From positions 14,832 through 78,831 of the forward strand of contig DAISGI010000007.1 of the NCBI GenBank assembly GCA_036823195.1: a stretch of 64,000 bases of DNA, read 5' to 3'. This document shows, piece after piece, positions 45,201 through 53,400 of the stretch; the stretch's first letter is position 1, and the number at the start of each line of letters is the position of its first letter. The notes below the pieces were generated by a model. It did no database searches. It saw only the letters and a list, made by a program, of their open reading frames with translations, and was not told where the DNA came from. Source of the DNA: UBA4874 sp002399435. Its GTDB lineage: Bacteria > Bacillota > Clostridia > Caldicoprobacterales > DTU083. The position numbers and the translations under genes were made by a program.

Positions 45201-47735
45201 TTGAGAAAAAAGGATGCCGGGAAAACGGGCTGGATCGTAACCGTCTTCTGGCTGATGATCGCATCCCTGTTTTTCCTGCCTGCTGTCAGCATGGCAAAGA
45301 GCGCAGGTACGGTGCCGAAAAATGGTATCACAGCGGCAGTCTCCGCAAATGATGATGGCTTGGCCATGAAAGCAGAAGTGGGATTTGACGGAACGTATCG
45401 GATAGGCTGCTGGACGCCGGTTCGGATTGCTCTCCAAAATTCAGAGGCCGATCTGGAAGGGACCCTGGAAGTGCCGATCACCGCGGAATCCGGCAAAAAA
45501 ACAGTTTACGAGGTTTCTGTTCGCCTGCCTCATGCCTCTTCCCAGGAATATACGATTTATGTAAAGATGCAAAAATCGGGCCGTTCTTTGGATATCCGCC
45601 TGTTGGATAACAAGGGAAAAGTTGTGAAAGCGGGAAAGGTGGAGAAGTTGAACCCGGTATCCGCAGATCACTATTTTCTCGGGCTGGTGACCGAGGATGA
45701 GCCTTCCCTGGGATATTGGAAGGAAAGGTCGGAAGGGGATTTACTGCTGGCCAATTATCAGCCGGTTTCCCTGACCGCGGAAAGCTTTCCGGATCATCGG
45801 GAAGTTTTGGACAGCTTCTCCATCCTGATTCTGAATCAGGTGGACACCGGTTCCTTCCGGCCGGAGCAGCTCCGTGCCCTGAGTGCCTGGATTCAGGGTG
45901 GAGGCATTCTCATTATCGGCACGGGAGCAAACGGCAGCCGAACCCTGGCCGGTTTGACGGAGAAGATTGTTCCGGCGGCGGCCGGAGACGTGACGGAGCA
46001 GGATGTCGCGGCGGAACTGGAGAAGTTGGCCGGCAAACCCGTTCGCGGATCGTCTGTCCTGGATGTCATGGATGTGAGGACCGAAGGCGGGACAGTGGCA
46101 GTAAGCCGGAATGCAGGATCTGACTCTGCCCCGAAGGATGCCAATCCGGCCAGGGGTCTCGTGTGGATGCACCGGAAAGGCTCCGGGGTCATTTACACTG
46201 CAGCGTTTGATCTGGGCACGGAGCCCGTTCTCAGCTGGGCCGGAAACAAGACATTCTGGGAAAACCTACTGGAACGCAGCCTTCCGGAACAATCCATTCA
46301 ATTGTTACAGGATCCGTATCAAAGCACTGGGAAAATAAACGGAATGGAAGATGTCCTGGGGAATATCGGCGCGATGGATTTGCCCTCCGCCACTTCGGTT
46401 CTGCCGATTTTTCTGCTGTATCTGGTCCTGATCGGGCCCGTCAACTATATCATCCTGAAAAAGATGGACAGGCGGGAGTGGTCCTGGTTTACCATACCTG
46501 CACTTTCCGTGGCTTGTGCCCTGGTGATTTATGGGTTGGGGTATCGCTCCAAAGGCAGCGATTTGATCCTGAATACCATTTCCGTCGTCGAACTGAATGA
46601 CGATTCGGGAGGCGGGGATCGGACCGACTATGTGGGAGTGTTCCTTCCCCGGCGGGGGGACTATCGGGTGGATGTGGACCGGGAAGTCTTTCTTTCCACA
46701 AACGGGGAGGAGAATAACGATTCGTTTCCCCATGCCGGGAATGCGGCCCCGGATGTTCACATAATCCAGGGGAAACCATCCCGTATTTTATTCCGCAACA
46801 GCAGCATGTGGACCATGGAGACCTTCCGGACAGATCCCCGCCGGGTGGATTATGGTTCGGTTCATGCCGATCTTCGCTATGAAGCGGGAAAGATTGTCGG
46901 AACCGTACAAAACAATACGCCTTATCCGCTGGAGGATTTTGTCCTGTACAATGCTTTGTTCCACGGAAAGGCAGGCAACATTGCCTCCGGAGAAACAAAA
47001 AAAGTGGAGATCACGCTTCCTGCCAAAGGCGTGGCGGCAGCCCCCGGGCATTACCAGTCCATGCTGTACAGTCTTTATCCGGAATGGTCCGGTGGAAGGG
47101 CCAGCCGGAAAAGCAAAAATCGAGTCCGTATTCTGGATAACCTCTTTGCCGACGATGCCATGCGAAAATCTTCCCCGAAGCAAGTGGGGGATTCCAGCCG
47201 TTTGCAATACTTTGCCTTCTATGGAAGGGATCCGGACGGAGCTGTCAGGATCAATGGAAGGAAACCGGATGTTGCCATGGGGGAGGGTATCCTGCTGGGA
47301 TCCGTGGGCTTTGAAGCGGAGCAGGGCGGCCATGTGAGCCTGCCTCCGGGGATGCTGAATGGCAGGCTGGAGCAGGAACAGTCCAGGGGTGTCAATGTAT
47401 ATGGGAATCCAACCGCTGTGAGCATTGACGATCCCCATGGGTATGCTGTTTTTTCCATGGATCTGTCCCGATACCGGGACCTGAAAGATCTGAAAGGCAA
47501 AATCGGTTTGGGCGTTCTCTCCGGAAAGGGCAGCATCATGATATTTGATTTGTCGAAGAAGGACTACGTGAGGATGGAAGACGAAGCCCTTTCCCTGGAT
47601 GGGAGCAACCTGAGCCGCTATGTGGATGAAAGCGGCATGCTTCGTTTGAAGGTTCAGCCCCGTACGGATGAGCCTGTGGAGGTCACATGGCCGACGGTGA
47701 CTCTGGAGGGAGGACTGCAGGATGCTGAAAATTGA
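45201..47735 (+). CDS. large membrane-anchored extracytoplasmic protein of the Bat-like operon
   Basis: 844-aa protein with an N-terminal signal/membrane segment (residues ~10-32), a long extracytoplasmic region including a glutamine-amidotransferase-like fold segment (LNQVDTGSFRPEQLRALSAWIQGGGILIIG, about 225), two central membrane helices (about 400-450, LPIFLLYLVLIGPVNYIILKK) and a further large domain. No enzymatic family recognised. TTG at 45201 is chosen for its GGAGGAGAG site; ATG at 45123 has none. It is the first gene of an overlapping run and overlaps the ABC ATPase by 14 bp, so it probably works with that transporter. Confidence 0.75.
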   Translation: MRKKDAGKTGWIVTVFWLMIASLFFLPAVSMAKSAGTVPKNGITAAVSANDDGLAMKAEVGFDGTYRIGCWTPVRIALQNSEADLEGTLEVPITAESGKKTVYEVSVRLPHASSQEYTIYVKMQKSGRSLDIRLLDNKGKVVKAGKVEKLNPVSADHYFLGLVTEDEPSLGYWKERSEGDLLLANYQPVSLTAESFPDHREVLDSFSILILNQVDTGSFRPEQLRALSAWIQGGGILIIGTGANGSRTLAGLTEKIVPAAAGDVTEQDVAAELEKLAGKPVRGSSVLDVMDVRTEGGTVAVSRNAGSDSAPKDANPARGLVWMHRKGSGVIYTAAFDLGTEPVLSWAGNKTFWENLLERSLPEQSIQLLQDPYQSTGKINGMEDVLGNIGAMDLPSATSVLPIFLLYLVLIGPVNYIILKKMDRREWSWFTIPALSVACALVIYGLGYRSKGSDLILNTISVVELNDDSGGGDRTDYVGVFLPRRGDYRVDVDREVFLSTNGEENNDSFPHAGNAAPDVHIIQGKPSRILFRNSSMWTMETFRTDPRRVDYGSVHADLRYEAGKIVGTVQNNTPYPLEDFVLYNALFHGKAGNIASGETKKVEITLPAKGVAAAPGHYQSMLYSLYPEWSGGRASRKSKNRVRILDNLFADDAMRKSSPKQVGDSSRLQYFAFYGRDPDGAVRINGRKPDVAMGEGILLGSVGFEAEQGGHVSLPPGMLNGRLEQEQSRGVNVYGNPTAVSIDDPHGYAVFSMDLSRYRDLKDLKGKIGLGVLSGKGSIMIFDLSKKDYVRMEDEALSLDGSNLSRYVDESGMLRLKVQPRTDEPVEVTWPTVTLEGGLQDAEN

Positions 47736-48663
47736 GGATCTGGTGAAGACATATGGCCGGTTTACGGCAGTGGATCATCTGAACCTGGAACTTACGCAGG
47801 GCAATATTTACGGATTCGTAGGCCCCAATGGTGCCGGCAAGACCACCACCATGCGGATTGCAGCCACACTGATGAGAGCAGATTCCGGAAACGTATGGGT
47901 GGATGGGATCAATGCAGCGGAGCATCCGGTGGAAGTTCGCGGGAGACTGGGTTATATGCCGGACTTCTTTGGCGTTTATGACAATCTGAAGGTCAGTGAA
48001 TATATGGATTTCTACGGCAGCTGCTACGGCCTTTCCCGACAGGAGAGGATGATGCGGACGGGGGAGCTGCTGGAGCTGGTGGAGCTTCAGAAGAAAAAGG
48101 ACAATTATGTGGATTCCCTTTCCCGGGGCATGAAGCAGAGACTTTGTCTGGCGCGGAGCCTCATTCATAATCCCGGCCTGCTGATTCTGGATGAACCCGC
48201 TTCGGGGATGGATCCCCGGGCAAGGATTGAGATGAAAGGCATTCTGCGGACACTGAAGGAAATGGGGAAAACCATTTTGATCAGTTCCCACATTCTGCCC
48301 GAGCTGGCGGAGCTGTGTACCCATATTGGAATTATTGAAAAGGGTAAAATGGTTTATTCCGGTGAAGTGGGGGATATCATGCGCAGGATCACCGGAAAGA
48401 CATGGCTGAAAATAGAGGTGCTTTCCGATGTGGAAAAAGCGGTGCGGATTTTACGGGAGCAGCCTTCCACAGGAGAAATGCAGGTGGAAGGGCAGACCCT
48501 GGAGGTCGGTTTTTCCGGCGGGGAGGAAGATCTGGCGGAGCTGCTGCACATTCTGGTCGCAGGAGAGGTTTCCGTTATATCCTATGCCAGGGAGGAAAGC
48601 AGCCTGGAGGAAGTATTCATGGAGGTGACAAAAGGCTATGAAGATGACTTGGAAGTGGAATAA
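47722..48663 (+). CDS. ABC transporter ATP-binding protein
   Basis: 313-aa ATPase: Walker A GPNGAGKTT, signature LSRGMKQR, Walker B LLILDEPASGMD. It resembles ATPases of ABC-2 type exporters and of gliding-motility GldA. It overlaps both neighbours (14 bp with the membrane protein, 26 bp with the permease), indicating a complex made in fixed ratio. Confidence 0.9.
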   Translation: MLKIEDLVKTYGRFTAVDHLNLELTQGNIYGFVGPNGAGKTTTMRIAATLMRADSGNVWVDGINAAEHPVEVRGRLGYMPDFFGVYDNLKVSEYMDFYGSCYGLSRQERMMRTGELLELVELQKKKDNYVDSLSRGMKQRLCLARSLIHNPGLLILDEPASGMDPRARIEMKGILRTLKEMGKTILISSHILPELAELCTHIGIIEKGKMVYSGEVGDIMRRITGKTWLKIEVLSDVEKAVRILREQPSTGEMQVEGQTLEVGFSGGEEDLAELLHILVAGEVSVISYAREESSLEEVFMEVTKGYEDDLEVE

Positions 48664-49528
48664 TCCGGTGCTGTCCAGTGAATGGAAAACCCGTATGAGA
48701 GGGTGGAGAACGGCTCTGGGCATCGTTTCCTATCTGGGATCGCTGCTTCTCATTGGTTTCCTGTATTATCTTACCTTTGCACGGCAGTCCCTGATCGAGG
48801 ATGTTTCGGTCAATGCGCGTCAAACCGTGGGGACGGCCATCTATACCATGCTGGCGGTGGTACAGTTCGTTCTGATTCTGCTGATTACGCCTGCACAGAC
48901 AGCCGGCAGCATCAGCGGGGAAAGGGAAAAGCAGACACTGGACATGCTGCTTGCCACCCAGATGTCCCCGTTTCGGATTATTCTTGGGAAACTGTTGTCC
49001 TCCATGTCCTATATGATCCTTTTGATTTTTACCTCTCTTCCATTGTTCAGCCTGATCTTTCTGTTTGGAGGGGTGACGCCGGGGGATATGGCAAAGCTGT
49101 TTTTGTTTTATATCATTACCGTATTTGCCATAGGCAGCATCGGGATTTTCTTTTCCGCCCTGCTGAAACGAACGGTTCTGTCGACGGTTCTGTCTTATCT
49201 CTCTATGTTTTTGCTGGGGCTGATCAGCGTCATTCTGGGATTCTACCTGCTCAGCCGGCAGCAAATCGGGTCCAATCCGCCGCCGGCGTCCATTCCTTAT
49301 GTTCTCTATGTGAACCCGGCAGTGGGTCTGGCAGATATCCTCCAGTCCCACGGTAGTTTTCCTGCCTTTTTTGGTTCGGGCAATATCCGGACCCTCCATG
49401 GGATGGATTTTTGGATAGGCAATTCCATCGTCATGCTGGTCATTGCCCTGTGTTTGCTGCTGATCAGTATGTATCTCATCAATCCCATCCGCCATTTCCC
49501 GGGAAAACGGCATAGCATAAAAGGTTGA
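48638..49528 (+). CDS. ABC-2 type transporter permease
   Basis: 296-aa integral membrane protein with about six helices, fitting an ABC-2 permease such as GldF or NatB. It follows and overlaps its ATPase gene. The substrate is unknown; the operon context with MoxR and VWA proteins suggests an envelope function. Confidence 0.85.
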   Translation: MKMTWKWNNPVLSSEWKTRMRGWRTALGIVSYLGSLLLIGFLYYLTFARQSLIEDVSVNARQTVGTAIYTMLAVVQFVLILLITPAQTAGSISGEREKQTLDMLLATQMSPFRIILGKLLSSMSYMILLIFTSLPLFSLIFLFGGVTPGDMAKLFLFYIITVFAIGSIGIFFSALLKRTVLSTVLSYLSMFLLGLISVILGFYLLSRQQIGSNPPPASIPYVLYVNPAVGLADILQSHGSFPAFFGSGNIRTLHGMDFWIGNSIVMLVIALCLLLISMYLINPIRHFPGKRHSIKG

Positions 49529-49571
49529 CCCGTGCGGAGGGGAATCTGCATGGATAAAAAGAACAAAATTT

Positions 49572-49663
49572 GCATTACACGGTTTTGCCAAAATCTTTGA
49601 ATGTTACAGTCATTTCCGCATTACACGGTTTTGCCAAAATCTTTGACTGTTACAGTTATTTCT
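49572..49663. repeat. two 46-bp tandem repeats
   Basis: 49572-49617 and 49618-49663 are near identical, each beginning GCATTACACGGTTTTGCC. They occupy the gap between the permease gene and the coiled-coil gene in an otherwise tightly packed operon. They may hold an internal regulatory site. Confidence 0.85.
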
Positions 49664-49728
49664 AAAACTGGAATACAGAAGATCTACATGGAGAGAAAGG
49701 AAATTCAGAGGAAAGAAGGGGAAAGCAA

Positions 49729-50193
49729 ATGCGGTTCCAACCATGCAGCCGGAAGAAATCCGGTTTGAAGGGACGGCAGGCCGGTTCGAAGGGACAGCAG
49801 GCCGGCTTGAAAGGACAGCAGGCCGGTTTGAAGGAACAGCAGGGAAGCCGGGATCTGGAGCGGACATTTGCTCCGGTAAAGCGGAGAAGAATTGCACAGC
49901 ATATGCTGCAGTGCCTTTGTGGCGGGATTCTTGCATCCCTTGCGGCTGTCCTGCTGCTCTGTATTCTTTCCTTTTTTGTCCCCCTGGAGGTATTTTGGCG
50001 GATTTGCAGCATTGCTGCAGGGGTTTCCATTGTTCTGTCCCTGATGGTGGGATGGGTCATACGGCCTTCTCCCTTTCAAATTGCCTGTACCGTGGACCGG
50101 CTGGGACTTCAGGAAAAAGTTATGACGGCTCTTGAACGGGAGAACCGGATGCCTTTTCGATCCTGCAGCGTCAGGATGCGATTTCCAGCCTGA
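49729..50193 (+). CDS. 5' part of a frameshifted membrane/coiled-coil protein
   Basis: 154 aa before a stop. The N-terminal residues contain four 7-residue repeats of GLKGQQA type (21-bp DNA repeats at 49762-49845), then two membrane helices (about 60-110) and DRLGLQEKVMTALEREN. After codon CGG at 50146-50148 the frame is lost. Inserting one G there would continue as DAFSILQRQDAISSLKGFDRKR and join the downstream frame in the same protein. No slippery heptamer is present, so programmed frameshifting is unlikely; mutation or a sequence error is more probable. Confidence 0.7.
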   Translation: MRFQPCSRKKSGLKGRQAGSKGQQAGLKGQQAGLKEQQGSRDLERTFAPVKRRRIAQHMLQCLCGGILASLAAVLLLCILSFFVPLEVFWRICSIAAGVSIVLSLMVGWVIRPSPFQIACTVDRLGLQEKVMTALERENRMPFRSCSVRMRFPA

Positions 50194-50219
50194 AGGGGTT
50201 CGACCGAAAGCGCATTCCG

Positions 50220-51479
50220 ATGAAGGTTTCCAAACGCTTTCTCCTTTCTGCCGGTGTTTTGGCCGGCATGATTCTCCTCCTCAGCTTCCTGCCCAATCCC
50301 ATGGATCGCATAATCCGCCAAAGACACCGGGTGCAGGCAGAGGTCCGGTCACAGCTTGCGAATCTGGAAAAAACGACGGAAAAGGAGCTGTCCGGGGACA
50401 CGGGAATGACGGAAGAGCAAAAGCAGGAACTGAAGGGACTGGTTCAGGAACTGACAAACCGGTTGAAGAATGCGAATGACGATGGGGAGGCGTTGAAAGA
50501 GATTTCGAAAACAGAGGAAAAGTTGAATTCCCTGACCGAAAAAATCCGGGAGGCCCATCTGGAGCAGCTGGCGAATCAGCTTGCAACATCGGAGGAGACC
50601 CGCTCCCTGGCTGCTGCGCTGCGTCAGAAGGAACCCGAAGCAATAGCGGAAGAAATCAAAAAGCTCCATCGTTCTGCCTCCGGTGCCGGTCAGCCTGCGG
50701 AAGGGAAAAGTGGGGAAGCTGCCATGGAGGAGTTGGGAAAACTCATGGAACAGGCAGAACAGGCAGCAGGACCGGAGGAGTCAGCCGGTGAAATAAAATA
50801 TGCCCTGCAGCAAATGCGGAGCAAGGTTGCCGAAGCCGGCGGATCGGACGGTCCGCAATATGCCGGCGTTTCCGGGAAGCCGTCCCGGGAATCCGGAGGG
50901 AGCTCCCCGGAAGGGGACCCGGATGGACAAAATGGTGCCGCAGACGGGCAGGGAAAGGAAAAGGGTGAGAACCAGGAACAAGGATCAGGCAGCAAGGGAC
51001 AAGGCCAGGGGAATGCGGCGAAAAGCAATCCGGCAGGGAGCAGCCCGTCAGGAAGTAATTCAGCAGGAAACAATCCGGCAGGGAGCAGCCAGGGATCGGG
51101 AGATTCGGGGAACTCCGGGAAATCCGGCTCCGGCGCAGGCAGCGGCACCACAAACTACAAATCCGGAGGCAGCGGATCCCAACCGTCCGGAGGAGCAGAA
51201 ACAAAGGGCGAAAATGACACATCGATCCATGAACGGATCTATGCGCCGGAACGCCTGGGAGACGGCGGAGAGGTGTCCCATGTTTCCGGCAGACCTTCCG
51301 GAGCCGGCGAACCCACAACGGAAAAGCAGAAAGATATCGGGGATTTTTCCGGATATATTCCTTATCAGGATGTTTGTCAGGAGTATCGTTCCGAGGCTAT
51401 GAGCAGCATGCAGCGCAGAAAATTGCCGTCGCATGTCCGAAGCCTGGTACAGGATTATTTTGATGCCCTGGGTCAATAA
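50220..51479 (+). CDS. 3' part of the frameshifted protein (coiled-coil, Gly/Ser-rich)
   Basis: 419 aa in the -1 frame relative to the preceding part. It starts with a membrane helix (residues 8-25), continues as a long charged coiled coil (about 35-170), then a Gly/Ser/Asn-rich low-complexity region (about 210-330) and a short C-terminal domain (YIPYQDVCQEYRSEAMSSM). The in-frame sequence upstream of ATG 50220 continues back to the likely frameshift at ~50148, so this ATG is probably internal to the original gene. Operon position before MoxR suggests a structural partner of the VWA/MoxR complex. Function unknown. Confidence 0.7.
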   Translation: MKVSKRFLLSAGVLAGMILLLSFLPNPMDRIIRQRHRVQAEVRSQLANLEKTTEKELSGDTGMTEEQKQELKGLVQELTNRLKNANDDGEALKEISKTEEKLNSLTEKIREAHLEQLANQLATSEETRSLAAALRQKEPEAIAEEIKKLHRSASGAGQPAEGKSGEAAMEELGKLMEQAEQAAGPEESAGEIKYALQQMRSKVAEAGGSDGPQYAGVSGKPSRESGGSSPEGDPDGQNGAADGQGKEKGENQEQGSGSKGQGQGNAAKSNPAGSSPSGSNSAGNNPAGSSQGSGDSGNSGKSGSGAGSGTTNYKSGGSGSQPSGGAETKGENDTSIHERIYAPERLGDGGEVSHVSGRPSGAGEPTTEKQKDIGDFSGYIPYQDVCQEYRSEAMSSMQRRKLPSHVRSLVQDYFDALGQ

Positions 51480-51501
51480 AAAAACGAAGGCAGGAGTGGA
51501 A

Positions 51502-52509
51502 ATGGAAAGTTCAGCTTTGGGACATGGGAACCCTGAGAGGGAGATACAGGAGTTCTCACGGATCACAGGTCAGATGGAGCGGGAAATATCAAAGGAAATC
51601 ATCGGGCTGAAAGGAATCATCCGCCATGTGCTGATTGCGGTCCTGGCCGGCGGCAATGTGCTGCTGGAAGGAGTGCCGGGTCTGGGAAAAACCAGGCTGG
51701 TCAGGACCCTGTCCCGGGTGCTGGACCTGAAATTCAGCCGGATCCAGTTCACACCGGATCTCATGCCTTCCGATGTTGTGGGAACCAATATCCTGGTAAA
51801 GGACGGGCAGGGAAACAGCAGTTTCCGGTTTCAGCCCGGTCCGGTGTTCAGCAATCTTGTGCTGGCAGATGAAATCAACCGTGCCACGCCCAAAACGCAG
51901 AGTGCCCTTCTCGAAGCCATGCAGGAGCATACGGTAACGGTGGGCGGGGTGACCCGGGTTCTGCCGGAGCCCTATTTTGTGCTGGCGACCCAGAATCCTC
52001 TGGAGCAGGAAGGGACTTATCCGCTGCCGGAAGCCCAGCTGGATCGGTTTTTGTTCAAACTGATCCTGGATTATCCTTCCATGGACGAGCTTCGGCGCAT
52101 TGTGGACCTGACCACCGTACCGGGATCGGCTTTGGCGGAGAAGGCGGCGGATGCCGCAGCCATTCTTGCGCTGAAGAATGTGGCGGCCCGGGTGCCCATC
52201 GCAGCGCCGGTACGGGATTATGCCCTGCGGCTGGTGATGAATACCCATCCCCGGCTGGAACACAGCCCGGATGTCACACGGAAGTATGTGCGTTATGGCT
52301 CCAGTCCCAGGGGAGCGCAGGCAATCATACAGGCAGCAAAGGGAAAAGCACTGATGGAAGGGCGGTACAATGTATCCTTTGAGGATATCCGGGATGTGGC
52401 CTATCCCTCTCTCCGGCACCGGATCTTCCTGAACTATCAGGCCGTTTCAGACGGAAAAACGCCGGATGGGATCCTGGATGCCATTCTCGGGGAGACGGAA
52501 GAGCTATGA
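51502..52509 (+). CDS. MoxR-family AAA+ ATPase, second copy
   Basis: 335-aa AAA+ ATPase with Walker A GLGKT, Walker B LADEINR, and the QNPLEQEGTYPLPEAQLDRF stretch typical of MoxR. ATG at 51502 follows CAGGAGTGG; the upstream ATG at 51433 lies within the previous gene. It overlaps the DUF58 gene by 4 bp. MoxR with DUF58 and VWA proteins is the core of Bat-type complexes, in which the ATPase is thought to remodel or metallate VWA partners. It is a paralogue of the MoxR at 4.8 kb with clearly different sequence. Confidence 0.9.
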   Translation: MESSALGHGNPEREIQEFSRITGQMEREISKEIIGLKGIIRHVLIAVLAGGNVLLEGVPGLGKTRLVRTLSRVLDLKFSRIQFTPDLMPSDVVGTNILVKDGQGNSSFRFQPGPVFSNLVLADEINRATPKTQSALLEAMQEHTVTVGGVTRVLPEPYFVLATQNPLEQEGTYPLPEAQLDRFLFKLILDYPSMDELRRIVDLTTVPGSALAEKAADAAAILALKNVAARVPIAAPVRDYALRLVMNTHPRLEHSPDVTRKYVRYGSSPRGAQAIIQAAKGKALMEGRYNVSFEDIRDVAYPSLRHRIFLNYQAVSDGKTPDGILDAILGETEEL

Positions 52510-53387
52510 AGTCCTTTGATCCGGATTTTCTGAAAAAGCTGGAACGGTTTACCCTGTACAGCCGCCGTCCGGTATTGGGAACCGCCGGAGGAAACAGGCG
52601 GTCCAGGGCAAAGGGAAGTGCCATTGAGTTTTCCGATTTTCGGGAATATACATTGGGTGATGATTACCGGAGCATTGACTGGAACGCCTATGCACGGTTT
52701 GAACGGCTGTTTGTCAAGCTTTATATGGAAGAGCAGGAAGCCAACATCACCGTGTTCGTGGATGCCAGCTCTTCCATGGACAGCGGGGAGCCGAACAAAG
52801 GCACTCTTGCCCGGGAACTGGCTGCCGTGTTTGCCGGTATCGCCCTGGCAGGCTACGATCGGGTGGGGATTGCCGCCATCGGCGATTCCGTACGGAAGGA
52901 GCTTCCTTCTTTTTCCGGCAAGGCAGGCTTCCCCAGGGCCCTTGGATTTCTGGAGGGAATCGGGTTCCGGGGGCGGACCGATCTGAAAAAGGCCCTGAAG
53001 GCCTATGGCCCCCTGCGCGGGAGGGGGATCAGTATTCTCCTTTCCGATCTTTTCTCGGAAGGCGGGGAGGATGGATTTCGGGAAGCCATGCAGTATCTGA
53101 AGTTTCAGGGACAGGATGTGATTGTGATCCCGGTTCTGTCGCCGCAGGAGCTGGAGCCGGCTTTCGAAGGGGCGCTGCGCCTGATCGATGCGGAAACCGG
53201 AGAATCCGTGGAGGTGGAAATGACACCGCAGGTCCTTCGCCTGTATCAGAAGGAACTGCGTAATTTTCTGGAAGTGCGGCAGTCCATCTGCGAAAGCATG
53301 GAAATTTCCTGGGTCCCGGTGCAAAGCGGAGTATCCCTGGACCGGCTGGTGTTTGAAACATTTCCGCAGGCAGGAATTATTCGATAA
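52506..53387 (+). CDS. DUF58 domain protein (VWA-like fold)
   Basis: 293-aa soluble protein. The DUF58 hallmark is FSDFREYTLGDDYRSIDW near residue 40, followed by a VWA-like segment with a MIDAS-type sequence VFVDASSSMDSG near residue 85 (DxSxS present). It lacks the N-terminal membrane helices of the DUF58 protein at 3.6 kb. ATG overlaps the moxR stop by 4 bp. Confidence 0.9.
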   Translation: MKSFDPDFLKKLERFTLYSRRPVLGTAGGNRRSRAKGSAIEFSDFREYTLGDDYRSIDWNAYARFERLFVKLYMEEQEANITVFVDASSSMDSGEPNKGTLARELAAVFAGIALAGYDRVGIAAIGDSVRKELPSFSGKAGFPRALGFLEGIGFRGRTDLKKALKAYGPLRGRGISILLSDLFSEGGEDGFREAMQYLKFQGQDVIVIPVLSPQELEPAFEGALRLIDAETGESVEVEMTPQVLRLYQKELRNFLEVRQSICESMEISWVPVQSGVSLDRLVFETFPQAGIIR

Positions 53388-53400
53388 GGAGGGCTTGCAT

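Noticed and set aside
50132..50193. Programmed -1 frameshifting in the coiled-coil gene
   Set aside because: No X XXY YYZ slippery heptamer in the correct frame within the window where the shift must occur.
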